Assembly (NCBI GenBank): GCA_900763355.1
Contig: CAAFJY010000109.1
Location: 1 to 10,023 of the forward strand
Length of the DNA stretch: 10,023 nt
DNA from: Clostridia bacterium
GTDB taxonomy: Bacteria > Bacillota > Clostridia > Oscillospirales > Butyricicoccaceae
Direction: 5' to 3'
Part shown: in pieces, positions 1 to 6,185 of the stretch
How positions within the stretch are numbered: the stretch's first letter is position 1
Layout of the letters: each line of letters opens with the position of its first letter
The notes under the pieces: generated by a model
Database searches by the model: none
What the model was told of the DNA's origin: nothing
Seen by the model: the letters and a program-made list of their open reading frames with translations, nothing else
Made by a program: the position numbers and the translations under genes

Positions 1-543
1 AAACAACCGAAAAAAGAGAAAAAAACCAAAGAAAAAAAGGCAAAACAGAAGCCTAAGACCGAAAAAAAACCGAAAAGATCGCCCCTTGCCCTGGAAAAGC
101 CCACCCTGGCCCAGCTTCCGGGCGATCGCCGGCTGTGGGCCGATGCGCTGGGGTCCATGCGGCGGCGGATCCTGGTGCGGGAGTTCCGGCTGTCCCTCAC
201 CCTGGGAGGGGACGACGCGGCGAAGACGGCCCTGAATTATGGGCGCGTGGCGGCGCTTTTTTCCCTGCTGGGGCCCCTTTTGGACCGGGCGGTCCGGGTG
301 CGGCGGAAGGATGTCTCGGTAGAGGCCGACTTTTCCGGCGGACCCAACCGGGCGGCGGGAGAGATCGAGATCGCGGCCTGCCCCCTGCGGCTGGTGATCG
401 CGGGTCTCAAGCTGCTGTTTGCCTTTTTGGCCCTCCAGCGCAAAACGGCGCGGGAGAAAACGAACGACAACGAAACGAAAGGCGGGAACGAGCATGAGCA
501 ATATTCAGGACGCCATGAAGCTCACCATGGAGAAGCTGCGTGA
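1..543 (+). CDS. DUF2953 domain protein, 5'-truncated by the window edge
   Basis: The frame is open from base 1 to the TGA at 541-543, so only the C-terminal 180 residues are present. About the first 27 residues are almost all Lys, Pro, Glu and Gln, a charged linker typical of this family in Clostridia. A folded part follows with the DUF2953-like stretch LTLGGDDAAKTALNYGR (residues about 66-82), then LLGPLLDRAVRVRRKDVSV, a pattern usual before ytfJ in Firmicutes. A hydrophobic segment (LRLVIAGLKLLFAFLAL) near residues 130-146 may be membrane-associated. The function of the family is unknown; its genomic association is with sporulation and envelope genes. The stop lies 50 bases inside ytfJ, so the last 16 or so residues are encoded by DNA shared with that gene and look unconserved. 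Family assignment is from remembered motifs and from the neighbour. Confidence 0.72.
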   Translation, partial: KQPKKEKKTKEKKAKQKPKTEKKPKRSPLALEKPTLAQLPGDRRLWADALGSMRRRILVREFRLSLTLGGDDAAKTALNYGRVAALFSLLGPLLDRAVRVRRKDVSVEADFSGGPNRAAGEIEIAACPLRLVIAGLKLLFAFLALQRKTAREKTNDNETKGGNEHEQYSGRHEAHHGEAA

Positions 544-856
544 AATGGTGGACGTCAACACGGTGGTGGGCCAGCCCATCACCACCCCCGACGGGACTTC
601 CCTCATCCCGGTGTCCAAGGTGACCTTCGGCTTTGCCTCCGGCGGGACCGACGGGACCAACGTGCGCTATGGCGCGGGAGCGGGCGCGGGCGTCACCATC
701 ACGCCGGTGGCCTTCATCGTGGTGAATCAGGGAAATGTGCGGATGATCTATGTGGAGCCGCCCACCAACTCGGCTCTGGACAAGGCCCTGGACATGGTCC
801 CCCAGCTGGTGGACAAGTTCAAAAAGGACAAGCCGGAGGAGAGCACGGAATATTGA
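494..856 (+). CDS. ytfJ: GerW family sporulation protein YtfJ
   Basis: This is a 120-residue protein of the GerW/YtfJ family; in Bacillus subtilis the homologue is needed for normal spore germination. What is seen: an N-terminal helix beginning MSNIQDAMKLTMEKLREMVD, the conserved segment VGQPITTPDGTSLIPVSKV at residues 25-43, a Gly/Ala-rich glycine loop (residues 47-66, with GAGAGAG), the hydrophobic core TPVAFIVVNQG (70-80) and a C-terminal helix LDKALDMVPQLVDKFKK. The ATG at 494 was chosen because it starts the conserved N-terminus and has AAAGGCGGG at 478-486, seven bases upstream; the longer upstream frame is the overlap with DUF2953. In B. subtilis the gene is read in the forespore by sigma F; I do not see a convincing sigma F site here. 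Its presence argues for a spore former. Confidence 0.93.
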   Translation: MSNIQDAMKLTMEKLREMVDVNTVVGQPITTPDGTSLIPVSKVTFGFASGGTDGTNVRYGAGAGAGVTITPVAFIVVNQGNVRMIYVEPPTNSALDKALDMVPQLVDKFKKDKPEESTEY

Positions 857-906
857 TCCCGGCATAATTTTCCCCGCCCGGCGGTATGCTGGACCGGGGT
901 GATGGA

Positions 907-2031
907 ATGAAACTGAAACAAGGCGCGGCGGCGTTGGCCGCGGCGATGCTTTTGTGCACGGCGCCCTGCGGCGCGGCGTGTCTGGAAGAAGAGACCTCGG
1001 CGGCCAGCGCCGTGGTCTATGACGCATGGAGCGGCGAGACCCTCTTCGAGCACAACAAGGATGTCCGCCGGGGGATGGCCAGCACCACCAAGATCATGAC
1101 GGCGCTGGTGGCCCTGGAACAGTATGACCCGGCGGCGGAGGTGGAGATCGACGCCGCCTGGTGCGGGGCCGAGGGCTCGTCCATGTATCTCCGGCCGGGG
1201 GAGACCCTGACGGTGGAGGACCTGCTCTATGGTCTCCTGCTGGAAAGCGGAAACGACGCGGCCATGGCCCTGGCGGGACTCGATCCGGAGGGCTGCGGCG
1301 GCTTTGTGGAAAAAATGAACGAAAAAGCCCGGGCCCTGGGGCTGGAAAACACCCATTTCTGCAACCCCAGCGGTCTTTCGGACCCGGAGCACTATACCAC
1401 GGCCCTGGAGCTGGCCCAGATCACAGCGGCGGCCATGGCGGACCCCCGTTTTTCCGCCATCGTGGGCACCCGGAGCACCCAAAGGGCCGGGCGGACCCTC
1501 CACAATCACAACCGGCTGCTGGAGCTGTCGGGATTCTGCGGGGTCAAGACCGGGTATACCAAGGCCACCGGCCGGTGTCTGGTGTCGGCGGTGGAAAACG
1601 GGGGGCGGATGCTTTTGTGCGTCACCCTCGATGACCGGGACGACTGGGCCGATCACGCGCGATTGCTGGCGAAAGCCCAAGAGCTTTACAGCCCGCAGAC
1701 CGTCATCGGCGCAGGGGACTGCGGCAGCGTTCCTATCCTCTCGGGAGACAAAGGGGAGAGCCGCCTCTACTGCACGGAGAGCGTGGATCATCTCCTCCGG
1801 GAGGAGGATCGGGGCCGGGTACGTCTGCGCCTGGAAGGGCCGCGGATGGTCTATGCCCCCACCCGGGCCGGGCAGCGGTATGGGACGCTGCGCGCCATGC
1901 TGGGGGAGCGGTGCATCGGGGAGAGCCCGGTGTATTTTGCTGCGGACTGCGGGGCCGAGGCCCCGAAACGGACCTGGTGGGAGCGGCTTTTGGCCCGCTT
2001 TTTCCCGGGAGAAACAGAGCAAACGGAGTGA
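907..2031 (+). CDS. dacF: Serine-type D-Ala-D-Ala carboxypeptidase (PBP5/DacF-like)
   Basis: This is a 374-residue secreted penicillin-binding protein that removes the terminal D-Ala from peptidoglycan pentapeptides (peptidase family S11). The start at 907 gives a classic signal peptide (MKLKQ then GAAALAAAMLLCTAP, likely cleaved near residue 24) and is preceded by GGGGTGAT at 896-903; the in-frame ATG at 886 would put charged residues before it. The three active-site motifs are present: STTK at 59-62 (nucleophile Ser59), SGN at 114-116 and KTG at 214-216. NPSGL (153-157) and HNHNRLL (199-205) are also family features. Residues 250-345 look like the beta-rich C-terminal domain of PBP5 proteins; the tail (WWERLLARFFPG, 357-368) could be the amphipathic membrane anchor. 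It lies 50 bases after ytfJ and 7 before rluB. The dacF rather than dacB label rests on context and is uncertain. Confidence 0.9.
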   Translation: MKLKQGAAALAAAMLLCTAPCGAACLEEETSAASAVVYDAWSGETLFEHNKDVRRGMASTTKIMTALVALEQYDPAAEVEIDAAWCGAEGSSMYLRPGETLTVEDLLYGLLLESGNDAAMALAGLDPEGCGGFVEKMNEKARALGLENTHFCNPSGLSDPEHYTTALELAQITAAAMADPRFSAIVGTRSTQRAGRTLHNHNRLLELSGFCGVKTGYTKATGRCLVSAVENGGRMLLCVTLDDRDDWADHARLLAKAQELYSPQTVIGAGDCGSVPILSGDKGESRLYCTESVDHLLREEDRGRVRLRLEGPRMVYAPTRAGQRYGTLRAMLGERCIGESPVYFAADCGAEAPKRTWWERLLARFFPGETEQTE

Positions 2032-2038
2032 AACGATT

Positions 2039-2752
2039 TTGAAGGAACGATTGCAGAAGATCCTCTCGGCGGCGGGAGTATGCTCCCGCCGCAAGGCCGA
2101 GGAGCTCATCGCCCAGGGCCGGGTCACTGTCAACGGCGAGACCGCCCGGGTGGGGGACAGCGCCGACCCTGACCGGGACCGGGTCTGTGTGGACGGAAGG
2201 GCCGTGGCGGCGGAGAAAAAGCTCTATCTCATGCTCAACAAGCCCCGGGGCTATGTGACCACCCTTTCTGACGAGGCGGGGCGCAAAAGCGTCCAGGATC
2301 TTTTGACCTGCGTGCCCCGGCGGGTCTATCCCGTGGGGCGGCTGGATATGCACTCCGAGGGGCTGCTGCTCCTCACCAACGACGGGGAGATGGCCCACAA
2401 GCTTATGCACCCCTCCCACGAGGTGTATAAGCAGTATCTGGTCAAGCTCACTCCCGACCGGGAGGGGCTCCCGTCCCCGGAGATCCCCCTGTCCCAGCCC
2501 ATCCGGCTGGAAGGAGAGCTGCTGCTGCCCGCCCGGTGCCGCCTGCTGGCACGCACCGAGACGGGGTATGTGATGACCATTGCCATCCGTCAGGGGAAAA
2601 ACCGGCAGATCCGCCGGATGTGCGCGGCCTGCGGGTACACCGTCAACGCCCTCAAGCGCGTGGCGGAAGGGGCTGTAAAGCTAGGAGACTTGCCATCTGG
2701 GACCTGGCGTTATCTCACCCGGGACGAGGTGGAATATCTCCGTTCCCTATAG
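2039..2752 (+). CDS. rluB: 23S rRNA pseudouridine synthase, RluB/RsuA family
   Basis: This 237-residue enzyme isomerises uridine to pseudouridine in large-subunit rRNA; in well-studied RluB the target is U2605 (E. coli numbering). An N-terminal S4 RNA-binding domain spans about residues 3-50 (RLQKILSAAGVCSRRKAEEL, VTVNGE). The catalytic domain follows: LMLNKPRGYVTT (64-75), the catalytic motif PVGRLDMHSEGLLLLTNDG (98-116) with the nucleophilic Asp103, and the C-terminal KNRQIRRM (187-194). The conserved N-terminus requires a non-ATG start: TTG at 2039, ten bases after GGAG at 2025-2028. Everything in frame further upstream is out-of-frame dac sequence. It starts 7 bases after the dac stop, so the two are surely co-transcribed. 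Family is certain; the choice of RluB over RsuA/RluF follows from length and the GRLDxxSEGLL motif. Confidence 0.94.
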   Translation: MKERLQKILSAAGVCSRRKAEELIAQGRVTVNGETARVGDSADPDRDRVCVDGRAVAAEKKLYLMLNKPRGYVTTLSDEAGRKSVQDLLTCVPRRVYPVGRLDMHSEGLLLLTNDGEMAHKLMHPSHEVYKQYLVKLTPDREGLPSPEIPLSQPIRLEGELLLPARCRLLARTETGYVMTIAIRQGKNRQIRRMCAACGYTVNALKRVAEGAVKLGDLPSGTWRYLTRDEVEYLRSL

Positions 2753-2847
2753 TTTTTTGATCATTTTTTCGGGAAAAAACGGCGAAAAGCCGATTAAGCG
2801 CGAAATATTAGACGCAGAAGCGCAAAACGACCGCAGGGGGTGCAGAA

Positions 2848-3696
2848 ATGAAACGGATCAACGAGGCCATCGCCGAGCAGGCGGGCCGGTTCACCCGGGG
2901 GCAGCAGCTACTGGCCCATTTTATCTCGGAGCACTGTGACAAGGCGGCGTTTATGAGCTCCTTTGACCTGGCGGCCGTCACGGGGGTCAGCCAGTCCACC
3001 GTCATCCGCTTCGCTTCGGCTCTGGGCTATGGCGGCTATGGGGCCTTTCAGGAGGCCCTGCAGCTGGAGCTGAAATACCGGCTGACCACCCTGGAACGCT
3101 TTGAGCTGGCGGGGGAGGAGGTCACCTCGGACCAGGAGCTCCTCAGCAGCATCGCCATGCACGATGGGCTCAACATCAAGAAAAATCTCAGCCTGAACCC
3201 TCTGGACGCCATGCAGAATCTCTGCACCCGGCTGGTTTTGGCGGGGAAGGTCTATCTCTTCGGCCAGAATCACGCGGCGGCAGCGGCGGAATATCTCTTT
3301 TATGACCTGCGGCTGCTGCTGCCCAACGTCACCTGTCTCAACCAGACGGGGCTCGACCCGCTGGCGGCCGGGGCCGGGATGGGGCCGGGGGATCTGCTGC
3401 TGTGCTTTTCTCTGCCGCCCCACCGGCGGACGACCATGGAGCTTTTGACCTATGCCCGGGAGATGGAGGTCTGCACCGCCGTGGTCAGCGAGAGCCACGA
3501 ATCCGACCCCGCCCGGGATGCCGACATCAGCCTGGTGGTGGAGTGCGGCGACGGGGGACTGGGGGGCAGCATGGCCCCGCTGATCTCCCTGTGCGGGATG
3601 CTCCTGGGGCTGGTGGCCCGCAGCGACGAAAAATCCCAGAAAAAGCTCTCGGCCCTTAACCGGACGGGGGCCTTTGAGCGTAAGGAGACCCTATGA
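2848..3696 (+). CDS. MurR/RpiR-family transcriptional regulator
   Basis: This is a 282-residue regulator with the RpiR architecture. An N-terminal helix-turn-helix domain covers about residues 1-77, with the diagnostic run DLAAVTGVSQSTVIRFASAL (40-59) and then GYGGYGAFQEAL. A SIS (sugar isomerase) domain covers about 115-260, beginning VYLFGQNHAAAAAEYL (135-150). Family members bind phosphosugars through the SIS domain and control sugar catabolism operons. Here both SIS ligand loops are unusual: the first reads GQNHAAAAA in place of a Gly/Ser-rich loop, and the second reads FSLPPHRRTTMELL in place of the common SxSGxT. The ligand is therefore unclear. The start has AGGGGGTG at 2835-2842. The stop overlaps the next ATG (ATGA at 3693-3696), tying it to the flavoprotein, cmk and plsC. 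No sugar genes are nearby, so its target is unknown; it may act elsewhere. Confidence 0.88.
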   Translation: MKRINEAIAEQAGRFTRGQQLLAHFISEHCDKAAFMSSFDLAAVTGVSQSTVIRFASALGYGGYGAFQEALQLELKYRLTTLERFELAGEEVTSDQELLSSIAMHDGLNIKKNLSLNPLDAMQNLCTRLVLAGKVYLFGQNHAAAAAEYLFYDLRLLLPNVTCLNQTGLDPLAAGAGMGPGDLLLCFSLPPHRRTTMELLTYAREMEVCTAVVSESHESDPARDADISLVVECGDGGLGGSMAPLISLCGMLLGLVARSDEKSQKKLSALNRTGAFERKETL

Positions 3697-4931
3697 AGAT
3701 CTTGGTCGCCGGCGGGGGAGCCGCCGGGATGATTGCGGCCTGTACCGCGGCCCAGGCCGGGGCGCAGGTCGCGCTGGTGGAGCGCAACCCCTTTTGCGGG
3801 GTCAAGCTCAACATCACCGGAAAGGGGCGGTGCAACATCACCAACGACTGTGATAACGAGACGCTGCTCCGCAATGTTTTGACGAATGGCCGATTCCTTT
3901 ACAGCGCCTTTGCTGCCATGGGTCCCCGGGACGTGATGGCCTTTTTTGAAGGGCTGGGCGTGCCGCTGAAGGTGGAGCGGGGGAACCGGGTCTTCCCGGT
4001 GTCTGACCGGGCGAAGGATGTGTCCGGCGCTCTGCGGGACCGGATGCACCGGCTGGGAGTGCAGGTGCTCCAGGGCCGGGTGACAGACCTCCTCACGGCC
4101 GAGGGCGCGGTGCGGGGCCTGGCCCTGAGCGACGGGAGCGAGCTGCTGGCCGACCGGGTCATTCTGGCTCTGGGCGGACAGTCCTATCCCCGGACGGGGT
4201 CGGACGGCAGCGGCTTTGCCCTGGCGGCGCGGGTGGGACACACCATCGTGACGCCCCAGCCCTCTCTGGTGCCCCTCCTCACTCAGGGGGGCACGGCGGG
4301 GAGATTGGAGGGCCTTTCCCTGAAAAATGTCACCTTTACCGTGGAAAAAGGGGGCAAGACCCTCTTTTCCGACTTTGGCGAGATGCTTTTTACCGGAAAA
4401 GGGGTGTCGGGGCCGCTGGTGCTCAGCGCTTCCGCCTGCCTGGAACGGAAAAAGGACCGCTTCCCCTATGAGGCCTTCATCGACCTCAAGCCCGCCCTGG
4501 ACCGGGAGACGCTGGACAAGCGTCTTCTGCGGGACTTTTCCCAGGCCCAGAACCGGGATTTTGCCAACGCCCTGTCCGGGCTGCTGCCGGCCAAGCTCAT
4601 CCCCGTGATGGTGGAGCTTTCGGGTATCCCGCCTCGGCAAAAGGTCAACAGCATCACCCGGGAGCAGCGGGAGCGCCTGTGCGCCCTGCTTAAGAGCTTC
4701 CCCCTCACCCTCACGGGGAAGGGCTCCTGGGACGAGGCGGTGGTCACCGCCGGGGGCGTGGCCGTCAAAGAGATCGACCCCAGGACCATGGCCTCCAAAA
4801 AGGTCGCCGGACTCTATCTGGCCGGGGAGATGCTGGATGTGGACGCCTTTACCGGGGGATTCAATTTGCAGATCGCCTGGTCCACCGGCTTTTGCGCCGG
4901 GCGGGCTGCGGCGGAAGGAGAACAGCTATGA
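3693..4931 (+). CDS. BaiN/HI0933-type FAD-dependent oxidoreductase
   Basis: This is a 412-residue flavoprotein of the HI0933/YhiN family (COG2081), variously annotated as aminoacetone oxidase-family or BaiN. The N-terminal Rossmann fold has MKILVAGGGAAGMIAA with the dinucleotide motif GGGAAG at 7-12 and the acidic end of beta-2, VERN, at 29-32. The family signature TGKGRCNITN is at 42-51, ALGGQSYPRTGSDGSG at 159-174, TAGGVAVKEIDP at 352-363, and the C-terminal FAD contact GLYLAGEMLDVDAFTGGF at 373-390. The middle (about 190-345) is the inserted domain. The segment MLFTGKGVSGP (231-241) has Gly where many members have His (FTHxGxSGP). The physiological substrate is not established; the bile-acid role claimed for BaiN cannot be inferred here. 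AAGGAG lies at 3682-3687. The gene overlaps its neighbours on both sides by ATGA. Confidence 0.92.
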   Translation: MKILVAGGGAAGMIAACTAAQAGAQVALVERNPFCGVKLNITGKGRCNITNDCDNETLLRNVLTNGRFLYSAFAAMGPRDVMAFFEGLGVPLKVERGNRVFPVSDRAKDVSGALRDRMHRLGVQVLQGRVTDLLTAEGAVRGLALSDGSELLADRVILALGGQSYPRTGSDGSGFALAARVGHTIVTPQPSLVPLLTQGGTAGRLEGLSLKNVTFTVEKGGKTLFSDFGEMLFTGKGVSGPLVLSASACLERKKDRFPYEAFIDLKPALDRETLDKRLLRDFSQAQNRDFANALSGLLPAKLIPVMVELSGIPPRQKVNSITREQRERLCALLKSFPLTLTGKGSWDEAVVTAGGVAVKEIDPRTMASKKVAGLYLAGEMLDVDAFTGGFNLQIAWSTGFCAGRAAAEGEQL

Positions 4932-5605
4932 CAAAGCACTATGCCATCGCCATCGACGGCCCCTCCGGCGCGGGGAAAAGCACCATCGCCCGGGCCATGG
5001 CAAGCCGTTTGGCTTTCATCTACATCGACACCGGGGCCATGTACCGGGCCATCGGTCTCCGGGCGGCCCGCGCCCATGTGGCGGGGGACGATGCCGCCGG
5101 GGTGACGGCTCTTTTGCCCGACATCCGGCTGGAGCTCACCTTTGTGAATGGTGAGCAGCACATCCTCCTCAACGGGGAGGACGTCTCCCGGGATATCCGC
5201 ACGGAGGAGGCCTCCATCTATGCCAGCCAGGTCTCGGCCATCCCGGCGGTGCGGAGCTTTCTTCTGGACTTTCAGCGGAGCTTTTCCCGGGAAAACAACG
5301 TCATCATGGACGGACGGGACATCGGGACCGTGGTGCTGCCGGAGGCCGATCTCAAGATCTTCCTCACGGCCAGCAGCGAGGATCGCGCCCGCAGACGCTG
5401 GCTGGAACAAAAGGAACGGGGCATGAATGTGACCTTTGAAGAGGTTCTGGCTGCCATGGAGCGCCGGGACGCTCAGGATTCCGCCCGTGCTGCCGCGCCC
5501 CTCAAGCCCGCTCCCGACGCGGTGCTGGTGGACACCACCGGCTGCACCCTGGAGGAGGCCATCGCCCGCATCTCCGCCGTCATCCGGGAGAAGCTCCATG
5601 TTTAA
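4928..5605 (+). CDS. cmk: Cytidylate (CMP/dCMP) kinase
   Basis: This 225-residue kinase phosphorylates CMP and dCMP with ATP, feeding CTP, dCTP and CDP-lipid synthesis in the cytoplasm. The P-loop IDGPSGAGKS is at 9-18. The nucleotide-binding DTGAMYR is at 34-40, with RA following. MDGRDIGTVVLPEADLKIFL (128-147) carries the conserved GRDIGT of the CMP-binding region. The LID-like part has ASSEDRARRR (148-157), and the C-terminus has RDAQDSARAAAPLKPAPDA, matching the family pattern RDxxDSxRxxxPLxxAxDA. The full length is normal. The ATG at 4928 overlaps the previous stop (ATGA) and has AAGGAG at 4915-4920, seven bases upstream; the twelve extra upstream codons in the open frame are baiN sequence. 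The stop TAA overlaps plsC by eight bases. Confidence 0.97.
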   Translation: MTKHYAIAIDGPSGAGKSTIARAMASRLAFIYIDTGAMYRAIGLRAARAHVAGDDAAGVTALLPDIRLELTFVNGEQHILLNGEDVSRDIRTEEASIYASQVSAIPAVRSFLLDFQRSFSRENNVIMDGRDIGTVVLPEADLKIFLTASSEDRARRRWLEQKERGMNVTFEEVLAAMERRDAQDSARAAAPLKPAPDAVLVDTTGCTLEEAIARISAVIREKLHV

Positions 5606-6185
5606 GATCGTCTATTGGGTGGTGATGATCGCCCTGTATCCCTTTTATCGCTTCCGCTTCGTGGGGCGGGAAAACATCCCGGAGGGAGCCGCCGTGGTGT
5701 GCGGCAACCACACGGCCAACAGCGACGCCATCTTTTTGGTGCTGGCCAACGGACCCCGGGGAGACTACGGCTTCATCGCCAAGGAGGAGCTCTTCCATGT
5801 GCCCTTTTTGCGGCATCTCATCCGCTGGCTCCACGCTTTTCCGGTGAAACGGGGGAGCGGGGATATGCAGGCCATCCGCACGGGCTTTTCCATCCTGAAA
5901 TCCGGGAAAAAGCTGCTTTTGTTCCCACAGGGGACCCGGGTGCGGGACGGGAAAACGGTAGAGCCCAAGACTGGCGCGGTGATCTTCGCCACCCGGGCAA
6001 AGGTGCCCCTGGTGCCTGTTTATATCCCGGAGGGACGGAAAATTTTCAAACAGAACACCGTCATCATCGGCAAGCCCTATTTCCCCGAGCTGCCGGCGGA
6101 AAAGCCCACCTCGGAGGATTATCACGCCATGACTCATGAGCTCATGGGCCGCATTTTTGCCCTGAAGGAAGGGGAAGGTGCATGA
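5598..6185 (+). CDS. plsC: 1-acyl-sn-glycerol-3-phosphate acyltransferase (PlsC family)
   Basis: This 195-residue membrane-associated enzyme is expected to acylate lysophosphatidic acid to phosphatidic acid in phospholipid synthesis. The N-terminal hydrophobic segment IVYWVVMIALYPFYRF (4-19) should dip into the membrane. Acyltransferase block I is NHTANSD (37-43), giving HX4D with His38 and Asp43. Block II is near FPVKRGSGD (81-89), block III is FPQGTR (109-114) and block IV is VPLVPVYIP (136-144). Block III has Gln where the family consensus has Glu (FPEGTR), a conservative change at a substrate-contacting position. The ATG at 5598 lies inside the end of cmk (eight-base overlap) with GGGAG at 5586-5590. 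Its stop overlaps ispH (ATGA). The pairing of cmk and plsC with ispH is common in Clostridia. Confidence 0.93.
   Translation: MFKIVYWVVMIALYPFYRFRFVGRENIPEGAAVVCGNHTANSDAIFLVLANGPRGDYGFIAKEELFHVPFLRHLIRWLHAFPVKRGSGDMQAIRTGFSILKSGKKLLLFPQGTRVRDGKTVEPKTGAVIFATRAKVPLVPVYIPEGRKIFKQNTVIIGKPYFPELPAEKPTSEDYHAMTHELMGRIFALKEGEGA

Noticed and set aside
862..890. GCATA (862-866), 16 bases, then GGTATGCT (883-890): a sigma F-like promoter before the dac gene
   Set aside because: Spacing is one base longer than usual, the -10 fits only one version of the consensus, and a start near 898 would cut into the SD at 896-903.
886..906. Upstream in-frame ATG for the dac gene at 886
   Set aside because: It adds MLDRGDG before the signal peptide, while the ATG at 907 has the SD (GGGGTGAT) at the right distance.
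407..2419. Long - strand open frames across ytfJ, dac and rluB (for example 748-2133)
   Set aside because: They are mirror frames of GC-rich coding DNA, with proteins rich in Gly, His, Arg and Pro and no motifs; the + strand genes have clear family motifs and RBSs.
2764..2792. Hairpins after rluB (T6/A6 at 2764-2779 and CGGC-GAAAA-GCCG at 2780-2792) as a terminator
   Set aside because: The first is made of A-T pairs only, the second has a four-base stem; no T-run follows on the + strand. On the - strand a T-run follows, but no - strand gene ends here.
2757..2939. Open frame of 60 codons between rluB and the regulator
   Set aside because: It has no SD, runs into the regulator in another frame and lacks any recognisable motif.
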